Origin: JBBROH01 sp038229595 | Lineage (GTDB): Bacteria; Chloroflexota; Chloroflexia; QHBQ01 | Assembly: GCA_038229595.1 (NCBI GenBank) | Contig: JBBROH010000002.1 | Location: forward strand, 16,792-80,791 | Direction of reading: 5' to 3' | Length of the DNA: 64,000 nucleotides | In this document: one piece after another, positions 33,134 through 42,100 of the stretch | Layout of the letters: each line of letters opens with the position of its first letter | Numbering within the stretch: position 1 is the stretch's first letter | Position numbers and translations under genes: made by a program | Notes under the pieces: generated by a model | Told to the model about the DNA's origin: nothing | Databases searched by the model: none | Seen by the model: the letters and a program-made list of their open reading frames with translations, nothing else

Positions 33134-33421
33134 CTAAAGGAACTTGGCTGGCGTAGCGGTGATAAAGCCTGGAGCCTTGATCCGCTTGCCGATAGTAACA
33201 ATAATGTTTACTCCTGCTGCGGTGGCCGAGGCGGGCTGCATCGCGTCTTCCAGGTCGTCAATAGTCAGCGACACTGCTTGCCTCCAGGTTTGGAGATCGG
33301 TAGGGACAGCAGCGGTGTCGATCAGCTTGTGCCTGAGGCTGTACCGCTCGTCGGCAGACAGGCGTAGGGCTGCGGCCTCGATCTGCTTATAGCGAAGATT
33401 GGTGGGCTGAGTGCTGGTCAC
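33134..33421 (-). CDS. Conserved-looking 95-aa protein, unknown function
   Basis: 95 aa from GTG 33421 with AAAAGGAG 9 nt upstream, behind a strong promoter, so it is a real gene. It is mixed alpha/beta with no membrane segment, signal or Cys motif. ADERYSLRHKLID resembles short helical antitoxin-type segments, but no toxin partner is seen. It is the first gene of the SNF2-SWIM operon and may be an accessory factor. Confidence 0.6.
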   Translation of the reverse strand: MTSTQPTNLRYKQIEAAALRLSADERYSLRHKLIDTAAVPTDLQTWRQAVSLTIDDLEDAMQPASATAAGVNIIVTIGKRIKAPGFITATPAKFL

Positions 33422-33485
33422 AGCGGCTACTCCTTTTGCGGGCTGAAGATAGCATTTTTGGTGGCTGCTGCTTGCCTTTCCTCAT

Positions 33486-33514
33486 ATTATACCGTACCAA
33501 AGCGGGCTTGACAA
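33486..33514 (-). promoter_or_regulatory. Promoter of 95-aa/SNF2/SWIM operon
   Basis: TTGTCA (33509-33514), 17-bp spacer, perfect TATAAT (33486-33491) on the minus strand. Confidence 0.75.
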
Positions 33515-33536
33515 AGCCGCCCGTATTGGTCAAAAT
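33508..33536 (+). promoter_or_regulatory. Candidate promoter of deoC
   Basis: TTGACA (33508-33513), 17-bp spacer, weak -10 CAAAAT (33531-33536) on the plus strand. The -35 hexamer overlaps that of the divergent SNF2 operon promoter almost exactly. Confidence 0.5.
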
Positions 33537-33592
33537 GTTGGTTAGTGAGCAGTGCCACATGAGCAGCAATCAGGGCCGCATGAGGGGTAACT

Positions 33593-34618
33593 ATGACAAC
33601 TACTTTGCCACGAACGACCATCAATGGCGCAACTGACAGCGCGAGCGACAGCCACCTTGACCTGGCGATAGAGCAGCGCAATCCGGGGATGCCGCTAGAC
33701 CTGGGTCTGGTCAATGCCGCGCACGTCAACCGCAGTGCGGTAGAGCGCAGGGCCACCTCGTTGCCAGCCCGCCGCACCGTCAAGAAGGAGTGGCAGGCCG
33801 CCTGGCTCTTGCGGGCGATCACCTGCATAGACCTGACCACGCTGGCGGGCGACGATACGCCGAGCAACGTGCGTCGCCTCTGCGCAAAGGCCCGCCAGCC
33901 CGTGCGCGACGAAATCCTGGCGGCAATGGGCGTGCAGCAGCTTGGCCTGACTGTGGGTGCGGTATGCGTCTACAACAACCTGGTGCCGGTGGCGGTCGCG
34001 GCCTTGCGCGGGACAGCGATCCCGGTCGCTGCGGTCAGCACCGGCTTCCCAGCGGGGCAGGTGAGCCACCATGTCAAGCTGGCAGAGATCGCCGACTCGG
34101 TGGCGGCGGGGGCGCAGGAGATCGATATCGTGATCTCCCGCGCCTACGTGCTGACCGAGAACTGGCAGGCACTCTACGACGAAGTGCGCGACTTTCGGGC
34201 TGCCTGCGGGGACGCGCACATGAAGGCGATCATCGCGGTGGGCGAACTCGCTACCCTGAGCAACGTCGCCCGCGCCAGCCTGGTTTGCATGATGGCTGGC
34301 TCCGACTTCATCAAGACCAGCACTGGCAAGGAGACGACCAACGCGAACCTGGCGAACAGCCTGGTGATGGTGCGCCAAATCCGCGAGTACCACGAGTTGA
34401 GTGGGATGCGGGTTGGCTTCAAGCCAGCCGGTGGCATCCGTACCGCCAAGCAAGCCCTGGACTTCCTGATTTTGATCAAGGAGGAACTGGGTGATGAGTG
34501 GCTGCGCCCCAACCTGTTCCGCATCGGCGCGTCGTCCCTGCTGACCGACATCGAACGCCAGCTAGAACACTTCGTCACCGGCCACTACGCTGCCAGCTAC
34601 CGCCAACCAATGGTCTAG
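33593..34618 (+). CDS. deoC: Deoxyribose-phosphate aldolase
   Basis: 341 aa class I aldolase cleaving 2-deoxyribose 5-phosphate to glyceraldehyde 3-phosphate and acetaldehyde. The TIM barrel shows IDLTTLAGDDTP, VCVYNNLVPVA, VSTGFPAGQ, the Schiff-base lysine in DFIKTSTGKE and KPAGGIRTAKQALDFL near the phosphate site. There is an N-terminal extension of about 75 residues before the core, longer than the E. coli enzyme (259 aa) but typical of the group paired with ALDH16. First gene of a deoC - small ORF - aldehyde dehydrogenase set. Confidence 0.95.
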   Translation: MTTTLPRTTINGATDSASDSHLDLAIEQRNPGMPLDLGLVNAAHVNRSAVERRATSLPARRTVKKEWQAAWLLRAITCIDLTTLAGDDTPSNVRRLCAKARQPVRDEILAAMGVQQLGLTVGAVCVYNNLVPVAVAALRGTAIPVAAVSTGFPAGQVSHHVKLAEIADSVAAGAQEIDIVISRAYVLTENWQALYDEVRDFRAACGDAHMKAIIAVGELATLSNVARASLVCMMAGSDFIKTSTGKETTNANLANSLVMVRQIREYHELSGMRVGFKPAGGIRTAKQALDFLILIKEELGDEWLRPNLFRIGASSLLTDIERQLEHFVTGHYAASYRQPMV

Positions 34619-34652
34619 CTTGCAAAGTACGGTCACATAAAGGAGCGCAAAC

Positions 34653-34871
34653 TTGAACGAGGAAACAACCGGCTGGGCCGAGCAGTTGAGTGCAGTCGAG
34701 GCGAAGCTAGGCGAGGCCTACGAGCAGCTAGCCGCCCTGCGCGACGAGATGAAGTCGGCGGGCAACAAGAAGGAGTCCACCGCCTTCAACGAGCCAATGG
34801 AAAGGCTGGCCCGCTACGCCCGCCTTTTTGCCGAAATCCGAGCCAGTTGGAGCGGGGACGACGCACTGTAG
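34653..34871 (+). CDS. Small helical protein between deoC and ALDH16 gene
   Basis: 72 aa from TTG 34653 with a strong AAAGGAG Shine-Dalgarno. It is predicted all-helical with heptad-like spacing (WAEQLSAVEAKLGEAYEQLA). No known family recognised. Only 59 bp separate its stop from the dehydrogenase start, so it is probably co-transcribed. It could be a small regulator or structural partner of the enzymes. Confidence 0.6.
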   Translation: MNEETTGWAEQLSAVEAKLGEAYEQLAALRDEMKSAGNKKESTAFNEPMERLARYARLFAEIRASWSGDDAL

Positions 34872-34930
34872 GCACTCTCCCAGCCCCCGTGCAACGGTGG
34901 AGGAGTCGCTCATCAAGAAGGATATGTGAC

Positions 34931-37330
34931 ATGACTAGCGTGGCAGAAATCTTTGAGACGATGGCGTATGGCCCGGCCCCAGAGGCGGCTAGCCCGGCTA
35001 CGGACTGGCTGAAGGAGCATGGAGGCCAGTTCGAGTTGTTCTACGGTGGTGAGTGGGTACAGCCACAGAGTGGCAAGTACCTGGAGACGACCAACCCCGC
35101 GAACGGCAAGCCACTGGCGAAGATCGCGGCAGCCAACCCCGCCGACGTGGATGCAGCGGTCGCTGCATCCACTGCCGCCTTCAAGGATTGGAGCAGCTTG
35201 CCGGGCCACGCCCGCGCCCGCTGGATGTACGCCCTGGCTCGCCAGATACAAAAGCACGCGCGCCTGCTAGCTGTGCTAGAGTCGCTAGACAACGGCAAGA
35301 CGATCCGCGAGACGCGGGACATTGACGTGCCGCTGGTTGCCCGCCACTTCTACTACTACGCGGGCTGGGCGCAGTTGATGGAGAGCGAACTGCGCGACTA
35401 CGCCCCGCTCGGCGTAGTTGGACAGATCATTCCCTGGAACTTCCCGTTGATGATGATGGCCTGGAAGATCGCGCCCGCCCTGGCGATGGGCAATACTGTT
35501 GTGCTGAAGCCCGCCCGCTACACCCCACTGACCGCCCTGGCCTTCGCCGCGATTTGCCACGAGGTGGGCCTGCCCGCTGGCGTGGTCAACATCATCACCG
35601 GCGATGCTGGTTCGGCGGGCGCAGCTATCGTTGCGCACCCCGACGTTGCCAAGATCGCCTTCACTGGCTCGACCGAGGTGGGCCGTACCCTGCGGCAGCA
35701 GACGGCTGGCACTGGCAAGCGGCTATCGCTCGAACTGGGCGGTAAGTCGCCCTTCGTCGTCTTCGCCGATGCCGACCTGGACGGCGTGGTGGAGGGGGTG
35801 GTGGACGCGATCTGGTTCAACCAGGGGCAGGTCTGCTGCGCGGGGTCACGGCTGCTGGTGCAGGAGAGCGTTGAGCAGAAGCTGCTGGCGAAGCTGCGCG
35901 CCCGCATGGAGAAGCTGCGGGTCGGTCAGCCGCTCGACAAGGCGATGGATATTGGCGCGATAGTCTCACCCAGCCAGCTTGAGCAGATCGATGCGCTGGT
36001 ACAGCAGGGCGTGGCTGCGGGCGCGACCTTGTGGCAGCCCTCCTGGTCGTGTCCCACCGAGGGCAGCTTCTACCCGCCGACGCTGCTAACCGACGTGTCG
36101 CCCGCCTCGATGATCGCGCAGACCGAGATTTTCGGTCCGGTGCTGGTCAGCATGAGCTTCCGCACCCCAGCCGAGGCGGTCGCCCTGGCAAACAATACCA
36201 GCTACGGCCTGGCCGCCAGCGTCTGGAGCGACAACCTCAACCTCGCACTGGACATCGCTCGCCAGATCAAGGCTGGCACCGTCTGGGTCAATTGCACCAA
36301 CCAGTTTGACGCAGCCAGCGGCTTTGGCGGCTACCGTGAGAGTGGCTACGGGCGTGAAGGCGGCAAGGAGGGGCTATGGGAGTACCTCAAGCTGCGCGAC
36401 AGCGGCGCAGAGCGAGCCGCCATCGTGGAGCCGTCCGCGCCCACCGCCGAACAGGGGGGGAGCAAGGTAGCAGTGCGTGGCCGTTCAGCCTTGCCAGTAA
36501 TCGACCGCACCCCGAAGATGTACATCGGGGGCAAGCAGGCCCGGCCCGATAGCGGCTACTCAATGCCGATCTATGGCGCGGCTGAGCAGGAGATCGGGCT
36601 GGTAGGCGAAGGCAATCGCAAGGACATCCGCAATGCAGTTGAGGCAGCCCACGCTGCTGAGGGCTGGGCAACGGCCTACGGCCACAACAAGGCGCAGATA
36701 ATCTACTACATTGCTGAGAACCTCGCCGCCCGCGCTACCGAGTTTGCTACCCGCCTCGCCCAGCAGACTGGCGGCGACGGCGCAGCAGAGGTGGAGGCGG
36801 CGATCTCGCGGCTGTTCACCTACGCGGCCTGGGCCGACAAGTACGACGGCCTCGTACACTCCACCCCCTCGCGCAATGTCACGCTAGCGATGAATGAGCC
36901 AGTGGGGGTGCTGGGTATCCTCTGCCCCGACGACGCGCCGCTCCTGGGCTTCGTTTCCCTGGTCGCCCCCGCGATTGCGATGGGCAACACGGTTGTGGTC
37001 GTCCCTTCACCGCTGCACCCGCTCTCTGCCACCGACCTCTACCAGGTGTTCGATACCTCCGACCTGCCCGCTGGGGTGATCAACATTGTGACTGGCCCAC
37101 GTGAGCCGCTGGCGAAGGTGCTGGCCGAGCATGACGACGTGGACGGCGTTTGGTACTTTGGCACCGTCGAGGGCAGCAAGCAGGTGGAGCTAGCCAGCGT
37201 TGGTAACATGAAGCGCACCTGGACAAGCCTGGGCCGGGCCACCGACTGGCTATCCAGCCACGCCGAGGGCCAGGAGTTCCTGCGCGAAGCGACCCAGGTG
37301 AAGAACATTTGGGTGCCTTACGGCGAGTAG
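34931..37330 (+). CDS. ALDH16-type two-domain aldehyde dehydrogenase
   Basis: 799 aa from ATG 34931 (MTSVAEIFET; AAGGA upstream). Domain 1 (about 35-500) is a complete ALDH with PWNFPLMMMAWKIAPALAMG, the catalytic Glu in SLELGGKSP and the catalytic Cys near residue 300 in FNQGQVCCAGSR. Domain 2 (about 515-795) is a shortened ALDH fold (PVGVLGILCPDDAPLLGFVS) that lacks the Cys loop and the ELGGK motif. This is the ALDH16 architecture. The neighbouring DeoC makes acetaldehyde, which this enzyme probably oxidises to acetate (inference). Confidence 0.92.
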   Translation: MTSVAEIFETMAYGPAPEAASPATDWLKEHGGQFELFYGGEWVQPQSGKYLETTNPANGKPLAKIAAANPADVDAAVAASTAAFKDWSSLPGHARARWMYALARQIQKHARLLAVLESLDNGKTIRETRDIDVPLVARHFYYYAGWAQLMESELRDYAPLGVVGQIIPWNFPLMMMAWKIAPALAMGNTVVLKPARYTPLTALAFAAICHEVGLPAGVVNIITGDAGSAGAAIVAHPDVAKIAFTGSTEVGRTLRQQTAGTGKRLSLELGGKSPFVVFADADLDGVVEGVVDAIWFNQGQVCCAGSRLLVQESVEQKLLAKLRARMEKLRVGQPLDKAMDIGAIVSPSQLEQIDALVQQGVAAGATLWQPSWSCPTEGSFYPPTLLTDVSPASMIAQTEIFGPVLVSMSFRTPAEAVALANNTSYGLAASVWSDNLNLALDIARQIKAGTVWVNCTNQFDAASGFGGYRESGYGREGGKEGLWEYLKLRDSGAERAAIVEPSAPTAEQGGSKVAVRGRSALPVIDRTPKMYIGGKQARPDSGYSMPIYGAAEQEIGLVGEGNRKDIRNAVEAAHAAEGWATAYGHNKAQIIYYIAENLAARATEFATRLAQQTGGDGAAEVEAAISRLFTYAAWADKYDGLVHSTPSRNVTLAMNEPVGVLGILCPDDAPLLGFVSLVAPAIAMGNTVVVVPSPLHPLSATDLYQVFDTSDLPAGVINIVTGPREPLAKVLAEHDDVDGVWYFGTVEGSKQVELASVGNMKRTWTSLGRATDWLSSHAEGQEFLREATQVKNIWVPYGE

Positions 37331-37481
37331 TAAGCGGCTGAAGCTGGCGGGCTGGCCCTCTACTGCCCGCGGCGACTCCTCTTGCACGGGCAGCTTGCCG
37401 CGTGAGAGACTGATGCTTGCCGAGAGCAGCAGCAAGCCAGTCAGCATATAGTAGACAATGTGCAGCCCTGCAACCTGCGCT

Positions 37482-38807
37482 TTAGTTGCCGCTTGCCCCG
37501 CTAGCCGCTGGGGTTAGCTGCGCGGCATAAAGCAGGCGGCGTAGGCTGCTGGCGAAGGGGCTGCGGCTGAACAAGCCTGTCAGGTCGTAGTCCGCCAACA
37601 GGTGTAGCAGGCTGGTCAGGGCGGGGCTGGCAACGACCAGGCCCACGTGTCGCTCCTCGGCGGGGTAGCTCTCCACCCCATCCCTGCTGGCTGTCACTGT
37701 CAGGTAGTAGTCGCCCGGAGCAGGTGGGCGCAGGCTATAGCTGCCCAGCCCGCTCACGTCCACCGTCGCAGTGTAGACCCCACTCTGCACCCCGTACTTG
37801 AGGGTGTAGGTGGTCGCATCGGTGACTACCCGCTGCCAACTGAGGCTAATCGTCTGCTCCGGGTTGGCGGCGGCGACGAAGTTGGCGGGCGTGTCGCCGA
37901 TGGTGATCGCTGGGTTGTCGCTGCGCGGGGTGAAGTGAGTCAGGTCAGGGCCTTCCGCGATGCCGATCATGCCATAGTTGCCGCCCAACTCTGGGATGCC
38001 GTTGTAGTACATGGTGTAGCCACCCGCCTCGTTGCGCCGAATAAACATCCCGTAAACCTGCCCCGCATCCCACTGCTTACCGCTACCCTTGTCCAGGATC
38101 GGGTCGCCCGGCTGCGGGGCGAAGTTTAGCCCATCCTTGCTTAGAGCCAGGCGGATGTTCGTTCCCTCCCGATAGTAGAGGTAGACGGTGCTGTTCTCCA
38201 CCCAGGCCAGGCTGGTGTACAGTTCGCTGGTCGAGGTGATTACCGGCTGGGCGCGCCGCTGCCAGTGCAGACCGTCCACACTCTGAGCTACACCGATGCT
38301 CATCTTCATAGCCTGGTCGAAGCCGGTGTAGTACATCAAGTAGAGGGGTGGCAGGGTTGGCAGGCCGAAACTGGCGAGCAGGTCGTTGCTCTGCTGGTCG
38401 AGGCGCACAACTGAGGGTCGCACCAACAGCTGCTCATCCCAGCTACCCTGTGGCCCAAAGCCCAGCACTGGCGCGGGCTGAGCCTGCCAATGTACGCCAT
38501 CCACGCTCTCGGCATAGCCAATCTGGTAGGGGTAGCCACCATCATAGTACATCTTGAAGCGACCCGCCTCGTAGCTGACATAGGGGAAGGCATGGGTTGC
38601 AGCCCAATCCTGCAACTCTATCGGCCCCTGCTTGTCAAAGTGGATACCATCCTTGCTGGTCGCGTAGTAAATCTGCCAGTAGCAGCCGTAGCCACTGTAG
38701 AAAGCGTAGTAGGTGTCGCCTACCCTGACTACGCTAGGGTACTCGGCGTGTACACCATCGCAGTAGATGAAGCCAGCATCGCGCCACTGCTGTGGTGGCT
38801 CAGTCAA
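37482..38807 (-). CDS. Five-bladed beta-propeller (GH43/GH32-like) secreted protein, frameshifted at 5' end
   Basis: 441 aa from TTG 38807. Propeller blades repeat the YYATSKDGIHF, IGYAESVDGVHW, IGVAQSVDGLHWQ and LALSKDGLNF motifs typical of GH43/GH32-like or DUF1861-type propellers; a fibronectin-III-like domain follows (about 320-400). The mature part has no signal peptide in frame. A perfect one (36 codons, ATG 38914) lies directly upstream, shifted by one base, and stops at 38804. The true gene is probably 37482-38914 with a one-base loss, or the assembly has an indel. Substrate unknown. Confidence 0.7.
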   Translation of the reverse strand: MTEPPQQWRDAGFIYCDGVHAEYPSVVRVGDTYYAFYSGYGCYWQIYYATSKDGIHFDKQGPIELQDWAATHAFPYVSYEAGRFKMYYDGGYPYQIGYAESVDGVHWQAQPAPVLGFGPQGSWDEQLLVRPSVVRLDQQSNDLLASFGLPTLPPLYLMYYTGFDQAMKMSIGVAQSVDGLHWQRRAQPVITSTSELYTSLAWVENSTVYLYYREGTNIRLALSKDGLNFAPQPGDPILDKGSGKQWDAGQVYGMFIRRNEAGGYTMYYNGIPELGGNYGMIGIAEGPDLTHFTPRSDNPAITIGDTPANFVAAANPEQTISLSWQRVVTDATTYTLKYGVQSGVYTATVDVSGLGSYSLRPPAPGDYYLTVTASRDGVESYPAEERHVGLVVASPALTSLLHLLADYDLTGLFSRSPFASSLRRLLYAAQLTPAASGASGN

Positions 38808-38914
38808 CCACTGGGTGGTGGGTCGCCCAGCGGGGCAGCCACACCTGGTAGAACAACGACCAGGACAACCAACAAACTCAAGATTAGAGCAACAACTCTC
38901 CCCCTTGCACTCAT
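38804..38914 (-). pseudogene. Out-of-frame signal peptide of the propeller gene
   Basis: 36-codon reading frame, start ATG 38914 with AAAAGG upstream, coding MSARGRVVALILSLLVVLVV then a PGVAAPLGDPPPSG cleavage region, ending at TGA 38804-38806. The TGA overlaps the TTG at which the propeller frame begins. Reading needs a -1 shift to enter the propeller. No clear slippery heptamer is seen. Confidence 0.7.
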
Positions 38915-39075
38915 CCTTTTATGCACTCCTGTTTATGATTTACCTGCTTTGTACCCGCTCTTTATAGCTGCTTCGCAAATAGATGGAATGCCCTTGAGAC
39001 CAATAGCAACAGCGTCTTCGCCAATGTTGCAAGATTTGCACCCCCATTGTTTACATTACGTTAAAGATCGTTTGC

Positions 39076-39081
39076 TATAAT
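39076..39081 (+). promoter_or_regulatory. -10 box for the surface nuclease gene
   Basis: TATAAT, about 82 bp before the TTG start at 39163. Upstream TTTACA is present but 20 bp away, so the -35 is uncertain. Confidence 0.45.
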
Positions 39082-39162
39082 CGTTGGGGTTTGCCACTTG
39101 CAAGCCCTATAGAGCGATTTACCTCGGCAGCAAGAAAGTAGTATTAGAGAAAGGGAACAGAT

Positions 39163-42100
39163 TTGATCAGCAGCAACAAGCGGCGCAGCCCCATGTGGAT
39201 TGGTCTTAGCCTCGTGGTCGTCCTCACCATCACGCTCGGCAGCATTAGCGCACTGGCAGCCACTGGCAGCACCCTCACTGCCCAGCAGCCTGCAAAGGCG
39301 ATCAGCCAGCCAGCAGTCAGCACCAGCATCGTGATCAGCCAACTGTATGGCGGTGGCGGCAACACTGGCGCAACCTATCAGAACGACTACGTTGAACTGC
39401 TCAACATCAGTGCAGCAACGATCAACCTCAGTACGTACTCGCTCCAGTATGCCAGTGCCGCTAGTGCCTTCACCACCACCAACGTCAACACGCTGACGGG
39501 CAGCATCGCCCCAGGCCAATACTACCTGATCAAGCTGAACAGTAACGCTGCTATTGGTGCGCTACTACCGACCCCAGATTACACTGGCACGCTCGCGCTG
39601 AGCAACAATAACGGCAAAGTCGCCCTGGTCAGCGGGGCTACCGCCCTTGCCTGTGGCAGTGTAGCTAACGACTGCTTCCCGGCTGGCACTGCTCTGCCGA
39701 CGATCATCGACTTCGCGGGCTATGGCACGGCCAACAACTTTGAGGGGGTGGCTGCAGCTGCTGCGCCCAGCAACACCACCGCCGACCTGCGGGCAGGCAA
39801 TGGCTGCACCGACAGCGACCGGAACTCAATTGACTTCTCGCTGAGCCAGCCTGCGCCGCGCAACAGCAGCAGCCCGCTCAACCCCTGCGGCACTCTGCCG
39901 ACGGCCACCAACACCATCACCCCTGGTGGAGCGACCAACACCGCCACCGCGACGGCCACCATCGGCAGCCCAACGGCCACCGCCACCGCGACGATCACCC
40001 CCACTGTGACCAGCATCCCCACTGTGACCAGCACCCCCCCTGGCCCTGCGACCCGCATCCATGACATCCAGGGTGCCAGCCACCTCTCGCCCTACAGTGG
40101 CACGGTCGTCAGCAACATCCCCGGCATCGTCACCGCCAAGAAGACCAACGGCTTCTACGTGCAGGACGCGACGGCGGATGCAAACGACGCAACCTCCGAG
40201 GCGATCTTCATCTTCACCAGCAGTGCGCCAACCGTTCTAGTGGGCGATAGCATCGTCTTCAGCGGCACGGTCAAGGAGTTCCGCCCTGGTGGGAGTGCCT
40301 CTGACAGCCTGACGACCACCGAGATCGACAACCCTGGCCGAGTGATCACCATGCTGTCCAGCGGCAACCCCCTGCCTACCCCGATCACCATCGGCACTGG
40401 CGGGCGCGTCCCCCCCACCAACGTGATCGAGAACGACGCAGTTGGTGATGTGGAGAATGGCAGCAATACCTTCGACCCCGCCCAGGACGGCATTGACTTC
40501 TATGAGAGCATGGAAGGTATGCTCGTGAGGGTCAACAACACGGTCGCGGTCGGCCCCACCAACGACTATGGCAGCAACAGCGAAATCCCGGTGCTGACCG
40601 ACAACGGCAGCAACGCTACTGGCACCCGCACCGTGCGCGGCGGCATCGAAATCACCGCTACCGCCAGCTACGTAACCAGCACCAACCCCACCGACGACTA
40701 CAACCCAGAGCGGATCATCCTCAACGACCTGGTACTCAGTGCCAGCGGTGGTGGCCGCCTGCCGAACGTCAACGTCAGCGCAACCTTCAGCGGCGTGATC
40801 ACTGGCGTGCTAGACTACAACTTCGTCAACTTCAAGCTGCAAGTGACCAGCCAGCCAGTGGTTGCCAGCAACCCGCTGACCCGTGAAGTGACCGCCCTCG
40901 TCTCTGACCAGGCGAGCAACAAGCTGACGGCGGCTACCTTCAACCTGGAGAACCTCAACCCCGGTGACACGATCACCAAGGTGCTGGGTCTCTCCAACCT
41001 GATCGTCAACAACCTGAAGGCTCCCGACATCATCGCGGTTGAAGAAATCCAGGACAACAATGGGGCGACCAACAACGGTGTGGTGGACGCTAGCCAGACC
41101 TACGCCTTGCTGATCAACAGCATCAGCAGCATCAGCGCAACGGTTAACTACACCTACACCCAGATCGACCCGCTGGACGGGCAAGACGGCGGTCAGCCAG
41201 GCGGCAACATCCGCCAGGGCATCCTCTATCGCACGGATCGCGGCCTCAGCTTCAACTCGCGGCCCGGCGGCGGCTCGACGATCAGCAACACGGTTGTTAA
41301 CGGCGCGGGTGGCCCGCAGTTGCAGTTCAGCCCTGGGCGCATCGACCCGCTCAACGTGGCCTGGACTAGCAGCCGCAAGCCGCTGACCGCTGAGTTCAGC
41401 TACAACGGCCAGCGTTTGTTCTTCATCGTCAACCACTTCAACTCGAAGGGTGGCGACAACGGCGTGTTTGGCCGCTTCCAGCCACCACTGCGCGTCTCTG
41501 AAGTGCAACGCCAGCAGCAGGCTACCATCGTCAACGGCTTCGTGCGCCAAATCCTCAACCTCGACGCGAACGCCAGGGTCGTCGTCCTCGGCGACATCAA
41601 CGACTTTGAGTTCTCCAACACGGTCAACGTCCTCAAGCTCGGTGGCGACAGCACGCCCGAACTGGTCAACCTGTTCGACCTGCTGGCCCAGAACGAACGC
41701 TACAGCTACGAGTTCCAGGGCAACGCGCAGGTACTCGACCAGATTCTGGTCAGCCCCAGCCTCTATGCCAACGGCCAGCCCCAGTTGGATGTTGTCCACG
41801 CCAACTCGGAGTTCTTCGACCAGGCCAGCGACCATGAGCCGCAGGTAGCCCGCCTTGCCATCCAGGCCGTACTAACCCCAACAGTGACCCCGACCGGCAC
41901 CGTCAGCGTGACTCCGACTGGCACGATCACCGCCACTGGCACCGTCACTGTGACCCCGACTGGCACGATCACTGCTACTGCCACCGTTACTGGCACGCCG
42001 ACCGCCACGATCACCGCCACTGCCACCGTTACTGGCACGCCAACCGCCACCGCCACCCCCTGCTCAACCACCAACTTCGCGGCCACCCTCAATGGTATGC

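Noticed and set aside
38790..38820. Programmed -1 frameshift in the propeller gene
   Set aside because: No slippery heptamer or downstream stem-loop close to the shift point; a plain indel is simpler.
40810..41835. 341-codon minus-strand open frame
   Set aside because: Antisense to the EEP nuclease domain; Val/Asp-rich shadow.
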